The position numbers and the translations under genes were made by a program. Of a stretch of DNA of 5,342 nucleotides, positions 1 to 5,342 are shown piece by piece. The notes beneath the pieces are model-generated. The model was not told the DNA's origin. It saw nothing but the letters and a program-made list of their open reading frames with translations, and ran no database searches. Position 1 is the stretch's first letter. The number at the start of each line of letters is the position of its first letter. The stretch comes from Draconibacterium sp. (lineage in GTDB: Bacteria; Bacteroidota; Bacteroidia; Bacteroidales; Prolixibacteraceae), in NCBI GenBank assembly GCA_015493625.1, contig WGCT01000128.1:1-5342 (forward strand), read 5' to 3'.

Positions 1-557
1 CTATTTATGCTTTTCGGGTATGGAATAATCCTCTCCTTTTGTCGTTTCCCCAACACCTTAATTAAATACTCGTTTGTATTTATGTCGGCATCTTTTAATT
101 GTAACAACTCAGAAAGCCGAATTCCTGTTCCGTAAAGTAAATTTATTATTAATTTATCTCGTACTCCTGTAAAATCATCAGAAAAAAAGCCATCATCCAA
201 CAGATGGTTCAGATTGTGTTCTTCAACAAAGTTTGGTAATTTTTTTCTGATTTTTGGAAGAGGTAAATTAATTGCCGGATTTTGTTCAACTATTTGTTCT
301 TTCATTAAAAACTTAAAGAAAGATTTTACAGTAGACACTTTCCGGTTTACCGAACGGGGTGCCAGTTCTTGTTCCATTAAATGAACAATCCAACTTCTAA
401 CCAATTTTGAATCGACCCCTTTAACATCAAATTCCCCGACCACTACTGCACAAAATTGCACAAACTGATCGAGGTCATTTTTGTAAGCCACTACGGTATG
501 CGAAGAGAATCTCTTTTCATACCTTAAATAGTCGATAAACAATTCCTGATAATCCAT
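1..557 (-). CDS. xerC: XerC/XerD-type tyrosine recombinase, N-terminal part (cut by left edge)
   Basis: The frame from ATG at 557 stays open to base 1, giving 185 residues of a protein usually about 300 long, so the C-terminal third is outside the window. Residues 1-85 look like the SAM-like core-binding domain (starts MDYQELFIDYLRYEKRFSSH, with APRSVNRKVSTVKSFFKFL at about 66-84). The catalytic domain begins near 108. The first catalytic Arg is R147 in YGTGIRLSELL, and the beta-hairpin Lys is K171 in GKRQKERIIPY. These fall one residue short of the E. coli XerC/XerD positions R148 and K172, so the spacing is normal. The HxxR, His/Trp and Tyr residues lie beyond the edge. In the family, XerC with XerD resolves chromosome dimers at dif in the cytoplasm. 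The start is the first ATG, 45 bp after rpsU, with no Shine-Dalgarno sequence. Linkage to rpsU and the lack of phage genes favour a housekeeping Xer protein over an element integrase. XerC versus XerD cannot be settled here. Confidence 0.88.
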   Translation of the reverse strand, partial: MDYQELFIDYLRYEKRFSSHTVVAYKNDLDQFVQFCAVVVGEFDVKGVDSKLVRSWIVHLMEQELAPRSVNRKVSTVKSFFKFLMKEQIVEQNPAINLPLPKIRKKLPNFVEEHNLNHLLDDGFFSDDFTGVRDKLIINLLYGTGIRLSELLQLKDADINTNEYLIKVLGKRQKERIIPYPKSIN

Positions 558-567
558 TTTACAATCG

Positions 568-614
568 AAAAATAAGAAAAACCAGGAATTACTAATTACG
601 AATTAGTCTTCCTG
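568..614 (-). terminator. Hairpin plus T-run at the rpsU 3' end (intrinsic terminator or attenuator before xerC)
   Basis: Read on the minus strand, CAGGAA (614-609) pairs with TTCCTG (588-583). Inside this, after a small 1/2-nt internal loop, ACTAATT (607-601, including the rpsU stop codon) pairs with AATTAGT (597-591) around a 3-nt loop. That makes a 13-bp interrupted stem, followed after one G by TTTTTCTTATTTTT (581-568). The geometry is that of a rho-independent terminator, although the inner stem is A/T only. The 5' arm lies in the last two sense codons and stop of rpsU, so a terminating ribosome would cover it. It probably reduces read-through into xerC; this is inferred and the folding energy was not computed. 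Confidence 0.6.
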
Positions 615-794
615 TTCTTTTAACCCTTGCACGTAAATAGCTTTTTTCAACTCTTCTCTTCTTTTTATCGAAGGTTTTGTGTACTTCTTACGTTCGCGCA
701 ACTCTTTCATTACGCCTGTTTTTTCGAATTTCCTTTTGAACCTCTTAAGGGCTCTTTCTATGTTTTCGCCTTCTTTTACCGGAATAATTATCAT
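603..794 (-). CDS. rpsU: 30S ribosomal protein bS21
   Basis: This complete 63-residue protein begins MIIIPVKEGENIERALKRF and continues with KRKFEKTGVMKELRERKKY, the diagnostic bS21 core. It has the expected high Lys/Arg content and an acidic tail (KEQED). Length and N-terminus match Bacteroidota S21, which supports the ATG at 794. bS21 binds the small-subunit platform near the 3' end of 16S rRNA. In Bacteroidota ribosomes it helps hide the anti-Shine-Dalgarno sequence, which fits the SD-poor starts of its neighbours. AGGAA sits directly against the start codon (799-795), probably too close to act as a normal SD. A good promoter lies about 30 bp upstream. xerC follows after 45 bp, with a terminator-like hairpin across the stop codon. 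Nothing is missing or truncated. Confidence 0.97.
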   Translation of the reverse strand: MIIIPVKEGENIERALKRFKRKFEKTGVMKELRERKKYTKPSIKRREELKKAIYVQGLKEQED

Positions 795-827
795 TTCCTA
801 TCGGTTTTACTTTTAAAAATTGAGGCG

Positions 828-858
828 CAAATTTAGAAATTATTCGTGTCATTTCAAA
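828..858 (-). promoter_or_regulatory. Bacteroidota-type promoter of rpsU (-33 TTTG, -7 TAAATTTG)
   Basis: On the minus strand TTTG (858-855) is followed after 19 bp by TAAATTTG (835-828). This matches the Bacteroidota primary-sigma consensus TTTG ... TAnnTTTG with normal spacing. Transcription would start near 824, giving a leader of about 30 nt before the rpsU ATG. The site lies in the 116-bp gap after the HhH gene, so rpsU need not depend on read-through from upstream. The start site is inferred. Confidence 0.65.
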
Positions 859-910
859 TTTAAAAGAAAAAAATAACAAAACCTATGCAACAATTTTAAA
901 TTAAACATTT

Positions 911-2008
911 TTAACGGCAAGTAAAGTAGTGCCTTATTTTTTCAAAATCAACCGAGTCAATCTCCGTAAGCAACAGTATTTCTGCCGGTTTCTCGAATGC
1001 TCCATTTTTATCGCGATGGGTTAAAATTGCTTTCACCTGTTTTTTATTTAAATAGGGGTGTCTTAACAAATCATTATATTCTGCAAAATTAATTCTAATC
1101 GTTTTAATCAATGTTGTGTCGACCGAGATTCTCGACTCAATATTCACATATGTCTCTTTCGGAAAATTATAAACTTCCAACAACTGTTTTTTGGAATAGA
1201 AACCACCCAGTAATTTTCGATATTTAATAATTCGTGCAGCATAGACAGTTCCAATTCCTTTCAGTTTTACTAAATCGGCAGAGTCTGCCGAATTTAACTC
1301 AACACAGCAACTCTTTGTTGGCAAACCTGCAACTGCTTTTGTTGCTGTATCTTTTATTTTTATGTGCTTTTGTATACTTTTAAAAAACATTGAATCGATT
1401 CCATAAATTTTCAGAAGGTCTTTGGAACGATTAAAATGACCACCGCTGTTTCTGTAACGCAAAACATTTTCAGTTTGAAACCGGTTAAATCCAAATGTGT
1501 TCAGCGTTGTCGAGTCGCAACTGTTTGGGTCGAAATATCCGTGATAGCTTTTTACTCTTTTGGGGCGCACTACTTTCACTTTCCGCTTATTCCGAACTTC
1601 GATATTTATATAAGATTCTATGGCATTAAAAATAGAATCGTTCATTCCATAAATTTTACATAAATCTTGAGGATTACTGAATTTGCCCCCTGCTTTCCGG
1701 TAACGTATAATATTTTGTTTTACTGTATGGGGTAGATTTAGCGAATCGAGCAAACTGTGGGAGATTGTGTTTGGATTGAATTTAAAAAGTGTTTTTCGGG
1801 TTTTATCATCATGTACTCTCTTTTGCCATTTAGCCATCATTTGGTCGTACTCTTCCGGTGTGTACATGGGTTTTGGGTCGATGTTACGAATAATAATATT
1901 TGCAATAATTGCAAGGATAATAAGCCCACTTAAAATAAGCAGCGCATTTCTGTCGGATCGGGAGTAATTGTTTATTTCGTTAAAGAAACGCTTAAAGGGA
2001 TTACTCAT
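911..2008 (-). CDS. Membrane-anchored protein with four helix-hairpin-helix (ComEA-like) repeats
   Basis: This complete 365-residue protein has a short basic cytoplasmic-type N-terminus (MSNPFKRFFNEINNYSRSDR), one hydrophobic segment at 21-40 (signal anchor), a linker, and four tandem HhH_3-like repeats at about 75-136, 157-217, 235-297 and 304-363. Each repeat has a YR/HR plus G-x-F core: IIRYRKAGGKF, VLRYRNSGGHF, IIKYRKLLGGF and ILTHRDKNGAF. Only repeat 3 keeps the canonical ComEA-style start (LNSADSADL, then KLKGIG); the others have lost the GIG hairpin. A very basic stretch (residues 139-153, NKRKVKVVRPKR) joins repeats 1 and 2. HhH motifs commonly bind DNA backbone without sequence preference, and ComEA binds incoming DNA in competence. 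A DNA-uptake or envelope DNA-binding role is possible but unproven, and degenerate repeats may instead serve protein contacts. The start at 2008 puts the membrane anchor immediately downstream and lacks an SD. Family call is firm; function is unknown. Confidence 0.88.
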   Translation of the reverse strand: MSNPFKRFFNEINNYSRSDRNALLILSGLIILAIIANIIIRNIDPKPMYTPEEYDQMMAKWQKRVHDDKTRKTLFKFNPNTISHSLLDSLNLPHTVKQNIIRYRKAGGKFSNPQDLCKIYGMNDSIFNAIESYINIEVRNKRKVKVVRPKRVKSYHGYFDPNSCDSTTLNTFGFNRFQTENVLRYRNSGGHFNRSKDLLKIYGIDSMFFKSIQKHIKIKDTATKAVAGLPTKSCCVELNSADSADLVKLKGIGTVYAARIIKYRKLLGGFYSKKQLLEVYNFPKETYVNIESRISVDTTLIKTIRINFAEYNDLLRHPYLNKKQVKAILTHRDKNGAFEKPAEILLLTEIDSVDFEKIRHYFTCR

Positions 2009-2075
2009 ATCATGCTAAGTTTTGAGCAACATTTAATACTACCCTAAACTTATTAAAAAAAATTGGATGTATCTC

Positions 2076-2083
2076 CAAAAGTA
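2076..2083 (-). promoter_or_regulatory. Possible -7 element of the HhH gene promoter (TACTTTTG)
   Basis: TACTTTTG on the minus strand fits the Bacteroidota TAnnTTTG -7 box and sits in the 107-bp gap upstream of the HhH gene. Transcription would begin near 2072, giving a leader of about 64 nt. No TTTG is found at the usual -33 distance, so the call is tentative; a single 8-mer match in A+T-rich DNA can occur by chance. Confidence 0.35.
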
Positions 2084-2115
2084 ACAAACAAATTATTGCC
2101 TGATTAGTTGATTAA

Positions 2116-3477
2116 TTAAAAGTTAAGCAGTCCAATCTTATTCAGCAAAACAATAGCAATGGCAATAGGAGCAACAAATTTTACAAGAAACATAAAACTT
2201 GATAAGAATATTCCAGAGAGATTACCACCTTTTGCCACTTCGGCTTCAACTTTTTTACGGCCAAAAAACCAACCAATAAACAGAGCAATAAACAATCCGC
2301 CAACGGGCAACATTATATTTGCCGAGACCCAGTCCATTAAATCGAAAAAGCTAAGACCGAACAAAGTTACAGGAGAAAGAACACCCATCGACAATGAACA
2401 CATTATTCCAAGCATTGAAATTAATACTGTTGCCAAAACTGTAGCACCCCGGCGCCCCATATTAAATTCCTCTTTAAAGTAAGCAACCACAACTTCTAAT
2501 ATTGATATTGATGATGTAAGTGCTGCAACCGTTAAGAGAATAAAAAACAGAATTGAAAACAAAAACCCACCGGGCATTTGATGAAATACATTTGGAAGAG
2601 TAATAAAAATTAACCCTGGTCCTTCGGCAGGTGCAATTCCGAAAGCAAATACTGCAGGAAAAATTGCAATGCCTGCTAAAATTGCAATAACGGTATCGGC
2701 AACTGTAACGTTAATAACCGTTTTAACAAGATTATTGTCTTTGCCGATGTACGACCCGTATGTAATTAAGGTTCCCATTCCCAAACTCAACGTAAAAAAG
2801 GCATGTCCTAGAGCACTAAGAATTCCGTCGCCGGTAAGTTTCGAAAAATCGGGCTTAAACAGAAACTCCAATCCGGCCATTGCTCCGTCAAGCGTTACCG
2901 ATTTTATTGCTAGTCCTATTAAAATAAGTACCAAAAGCGGCATGAGTATTTTATTAAATTTTTCAATTCCTTTTTTTATTCCAACAATAACAATTGCTGC
3001 CGTAGCCAACATAAAAATAAGCTGATAAATAACCGGTTGCACAGGTGATTCGATAAATGTTGAAAAGAGAGAATTTATTTGTTCAGGACTTTTACTTGCA
3101 AAACCATCTTGAATTGAAACAATAATATAATGAACACTCCACCCTGCCACTACTCCATAAAACGACAAAATTAAAAAGGCAGCCCCCACGCCCAAAATAC
3201 CAATGTATTTCCAAGGTGTTCCGGGAGCTAAAACTTTAAAAGCGCCAAAAGCATTTCGCTGCGATTTTCGCCCGATAATAAGTTCTGAAAGCATAACCGG
3301 CAACCCTATGGCAACAATAAAAGCCAGATAAACAAATAAAAAAGCCGCACCTCCGTAAACACCTGCTATATAAGGGAATTTCCAAATATTACCCAGCCCC
3401 ACAGCCGAACCTGCAGCTGCTGCAATTACACCAAATGTCGATCCGAACTTATCTCTTTTCTGATTTTTATCTGCCAT
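2116..3477 (-). CDS. Sodium-dependent transporter, NSS/SLC6 family (probable amino-acid:Na+ symporter)
   Basis: This complete 453-residue inner-membrane protein has about 11 membrane helices, the number usual in bacterial members such as TnaT, Tyt1 and MhsT (LeuT has 12). TM1 carries the family signature GSAVGLGNIWKFPY (23-36). By hand alignment to LeuT, A25 and N30 match Na1-site residues A22 and N27. Y107 in TM3 matches Y108, F228 in TM6 (HAFFTLSLGMG) matches gate residue F253, T321/S322 in TM8 (ALTSSIS) match Na2-site T354/S355, and D382 in TM10 (MDW) matches gate residue D404. The LeuT gate Arg30 is replaced by K33. An acidic residue, D261, lies in TM7, where a fixed charge can replace chloride in bacterial members. 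The family imports amino acids or related compounds with Na+; the substrate cannot be read from sequence. The start has no SD, but the N-terminus length before TM1 is normal. It lies 124 bp from tamL and 107 bp from the HhH gene, so it is probably a single-gene unit. No clear promoter was found in 3478-3601. Confidence 0.95.
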   Translation of the reverse strand: MADKNQKRDKFGSTFGVIAAAAGSAVGLGNIWKFPYIAGVYGGAAFLFVYLAFIVAIGLPVMLSELIIGRKSQRNAFGAFKVLAPGTPWKYIGILGVGAAFLILSFYGVVAGWSVHYIIVSIQDGFASKSPEQINSLFSTFIESPVQPVIYQLIFMLATAAIVIVGIKKGIEKFNKILMPLLVLILIGLAIKSVTLDGAMAGLEFLFKPDFSKLTGDGILSALGHAFFTLSLGMGTLITYGSYIGKDNNLVKTVINVTVADTVIAILAGIAIFPAVFAFGIAPAEGPGLIFITLPNVFHQMPGGFLFSILFFILLTVAALTSSISILEVVVAYFKEEFNMGRRGATVLATVLISMLGIMCSLSMGVLSPVTLFGLSFFDLMDWVSANIMLPVGGLFIALFIGWFFGRKKVEAEVAKGGNLSGIFLSSFMFLVKFVAPIAIAIVLLNKIGLLNF

Positions 3478-3601
3478 ACAAAATTTGTAAAATTGAGACT
3501 AAATTACCTAATTACTTATGTTTTATAAGTTTCGGCTGCTAAAATGCAAAAAAATAACTGAGCATAAAAATATTACAATAGATTTGAAAATTGAATTACA
3601 G

Positions 3602-5342
3602 TTAAAATGGATATCCGATGGCAAAAGAGAGATAAAAATCATCGCGCACTATTGGCCGCACACCAATAATCCACCCCCTGCCTTCGTCTTGTGCCGGGTC
3701 TCTCAGTTTCATTCCAAGGTCGATTCTTAAAATAAAATAGTTTAAATCGAAACGCACTCCGGTTCCGGTACCAAATGCAATTTGCTTATAAAACCGGTTA
3801 AATTTAAAGAGGGCACCTTCACGATTGTCTTTTTCATTTATCGACCAAATATTTCCGGCATCGAGGAACAATGCTCCCTCAAGGAAACTCATTAATTTAA
3901 AACGATATTCAAAATTTGCCTCTATTTTTATGTCGGCCGATTGATTTGGATATGCATTTGGAGGTGCTTTGTACGAGCCCGGCCCCAACGAACGAACCTG
4001 CCATGCACGAATTCCGTTAGCACCGCCTGTAAAGTATTTTTTCTCGAAAGGCAAAACATCGAAGTTGCCATACGGAACGCCAATTCCAAAAAATGCCCGC
4101 CCCACAAGCGCATTGTATTCATCAATCTGATGACTATGACTGTACTCAATATCGCTCTTTATATATTGTGCAAACCGAGTATTAAACAATTGGTAATACT
4201 CAACCGTTCCAAGGCCTGTAGTATCTTCAACCGAAACTTTTGTCCAGTTAAACGTTTTGGCAAGCGCCCACAAAAAGTTACCTGCCGACTCAATATTAAA
4301 ACGAATGTATGTGTAATCTTTTTTTGAATGCAGCTGCTGGTTGTTATAAACCAACGAATAGTTCATTGCCATAATCAGGTGGTCGGTAAAACTGCTTTTT
4401 ATGTAGAGGTCTTCAATATCATCAATAAAATCCTGGTCGAATTCAAAGAGTTTAACTTTATTTAGGTCCGCTAAATTCCAAGTATGACGTAAACTTTGCG
4501 TTGTTTTCCATTCGTAACCAAATTTCAGAGTAGCAATTGTTCGCGTGTATTCCGGTCGTTTCTGGAAGTTAAAGCCCATGCCAATAACCGTTTTGGGCAA
4601 AAAACGTTCGAAATTATTTATAAAATTTCCCGGCCCTAACAATTTCGGGATGATAAGTTTTGTATCGATTCCAAGTTCGAGTGTATTAAAATAATTTGAC
4701 ACACTGTCAATAAGGTGCTGCAATCGCTCGGTTGCCCCTTTTAAACGAAGCTGAAAAACCTCTGCTCCTTTAAATAAATTCCGGTGCTGATAATAGATAT
4801 TTCCGGCTACGCCAAAGTTCCCCGAGGTGTTTGTCCCTTCAATATCGAACGAAGTAGATTGTTTCCTAAGCGGAGCCAATCGGATATTACAATTTAAAAG
4901 GTTTGTGTCGCGACTAAACGAGGGCTCTTTAAATTGAATATCGACAAAGCGAAATTGCCTGAGCCGGTTAAACGCATTAAATGTTCGCTCAACCTCATTT
5001 GCCCGAAACATATCTCCGTGATGCATCAACATTGTTCGATCGAATAGCCCGCGAGGATAAGTAACTTGTTTAAACAGGTAAACAGTAGTATTATCCCACG
5101 ACACTGTATCGGAGAATTTCAAAATACTATCGCGAGCTGCCGACACAGAAGTATTTCCGGGTAATATTGAAAAATTAAAGTGGTTTAAATAATAAGGTTT
5201 AAACACTTTTGCAGAATCGACCTGCGAATTTTTCGAAGGTGAAATGTACATATCTAAAGCAATCTGTTTCGAAACATTACTGCTATCGGCAAGAAACCGA
5301 ATATTTTCTTTTGAAAAATAGTAATATCCATTGTTTCTGAAC
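3602..5342 (-). CDS. tamL: TamL/BamA-family outer-membrane assembly protein, C-terminal part (cut by right edge)
   Basis: The frame is open to base 5342, giving 579 visible residues; the ATG at 5251 is internal because coding similarity continues upstream of it. The first visible residues (FRNNGYYYFSKENIRFLADS) are the end of a POTRA domain in the style of Bacteroidota TamL. Another POTRA spans about 50-157 (with RGLFDRTMLMHHGDMFRANE and NRLRQFRFVDIQF). The Omp85 beta-barrel runs from about 163 to the end. The loop-6 motif appears as GGANGIRAWQVRSLGPGS (IRAW at 4001-4012), where classical BamA has (V/I)RG(F/Y). The C-terminus, YLSFAIGYPF, ends in Phe as expected for the beta-signal read by BamA. 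TamL is the lipoprotein counterpart of TamA and is expected to work with the envelope-spanning TamB in envelope or outer-membrane biogenesis. The lipoprotein signal would lie off the edge and cannot be checked. No tamB occurs in the window. A BamA paralogue is the main alternative; Omp85 membership is firm. Confidence 0.88.
   Translation of the reverse strand, partial: FRNNGYYYFSKENIRFLADSSNVSKQIALDMYISPSKNSQVDSAKVFKPYYLNHFNFSILPGNTSVSAARDSILKFSDTVSWDNTTVYLFKQVTYPRGLFDRTMLMHHGDMFRANEVERTFNAFNRLRQFRFVDIQFKEPSFSRDTNLLNCNIRLAPLRKQSTSFDIEGTNTSGNFGVAGNIYYQHRNLFKGAEVFQLRLKGATERLQHLIDSVSNYFNTLELGIDTKLIIPKLLGPGNFINNFERFLPKTVIGMGFNFQKRPEYTRTIATLKFGYEWKTTQSLRHTWNLADLNKVKLFEFDQDFIDDIEDLYIKSSFTDHLIMAMNYSLVYNNQQLHSKKDYTYIRFNIESAGNFLWALAKTFNWTKVSVEDTTGLGTVEYYQLFNTRFAQYIKSDIEYSHSHQIDEYNALVGRAFFGIGVPYGNFDVLPFEKKYFTGGANGIRAWQVRSLGPGSYKAPPNAYPNQSADIKIEANFEYRFKLMSFLEGALFLDAGNIWSINEKDNREGALFKFNRFYKQIAFGTGTGVRFDLNYFILRIDLGMKLRDPAQDEGRGWIIGVRPIVRDDFYLSFAIGYPF

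Noticed and set aside
627..836. Plus-strand 69-codon frame opposite rpsU
   Set aside because: It is antisense to an unmistakable bS21 gene and its Phe-rich composition comes from the Lys-rich codons on the other strand.
916..933. GGCA/TGCC hairpin near the 3' end of the HhH gene
   Set aside because: The stem is 4 bp with a 10-nt loop, lies inside the coding sequence, and on the minus strand is not followed by a T-run.
2016..2033. Five-codon upstream reading frame (MLLKT) in the HhH gene leader
   Set aside because: It is very short, has no ribosome-binding signal, and no pattern suggests a leader peptide; probably chance.
2159..3025. Plus-strand open frames of 107 and 118 codons opposite the transporter gene
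   Set aside because: They are antisense shadows of a clear NSS transporter, with compositions typical of reverse-complemented membrane protein codons.
3478..3488. Palindrome ACAAA-A-TTTGT touching the transporter start codon, a possible operator
   Set aside because: It is only 5 bp per arm in low-complexity sequence, with no second copy seen.
3514..3530. 6-bp inverted repeat ACTTAT/ATAAGT with a 5-nt loop between tamL and the transporter gene
   Set aside because: It is A/T-only, has no T-run on the minus strand side, and is short enough to be chance in A+T-rich DNA.
3928..4327. Overlapping frames on both strands within tamL
   Set aside because: They lie wholly inside the Omp85 barrel coding region, which has strong family motifs in its own frame.

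Overview
The window looks like ordinary chromosome from a Bacteroidota species, most likely a Bacteroidales/Marinilabiliales-type organism. The evidence is A+T-rich DNA, a TAnnTTTG/TTTG promoter in front of rpsU, almost no Shine-Dalgarno sequences, a Bacteroidota-type S21, and a TamL-like outer-membrane protein. This assignment is made by eye and no taxonomic search was possible. No phage, IS element, CRISPR array, tRNA or rRNA was seen.

All five genes lie on the minus strand, so transcription runs from high to low coordinates. From right to left they are: the C-terminal 579 residues of a TamL/BamA-family (Omp85) outer-membrane assembly protein, cut by the right edge (3602-5342); a complete 453-residue sodium-coupled amino-acid-type transporter of the NSS/SLC6 family (2116-3477); a complete 365-residue inner-membrane-anchored protein with four helix-hairpin-helix repeats (911-2008); ribosomal protein bS21, rpsU (603-794); and the N-terminal 185 residues of a XerC/XerD-type tyrosine recombinase, cut by the left edge (1-557).

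The gaps are 124 bp (tamL to transporter), 107 bp (transporter to HhH protein), 116 bp (HhH protein to rpsU) and 45 bp (rpsU to xerC). The first three genes therefore look independently transcribed, while rpsU and xerC look like one unit. rpsU has a good Bacteroidota promoter. Between rpsU and xerC there is a strong hairpin followed by a T-run that overlaps the rpsU stop codon, which suggests that transcription is cut back before xerC. No gap exceeds 300 bp, and the spacers hold no convincing small genes.

The genes do not form one pathway. The window joins a ribosomal protein/recombinase pair, which is a known Bacteroidota arrangement, to membrane functions. No new system is evident. The most useful points are the rpsU-xerC attenuator-like hairpin and the four-repeat HhH membrane protein of unknown role.
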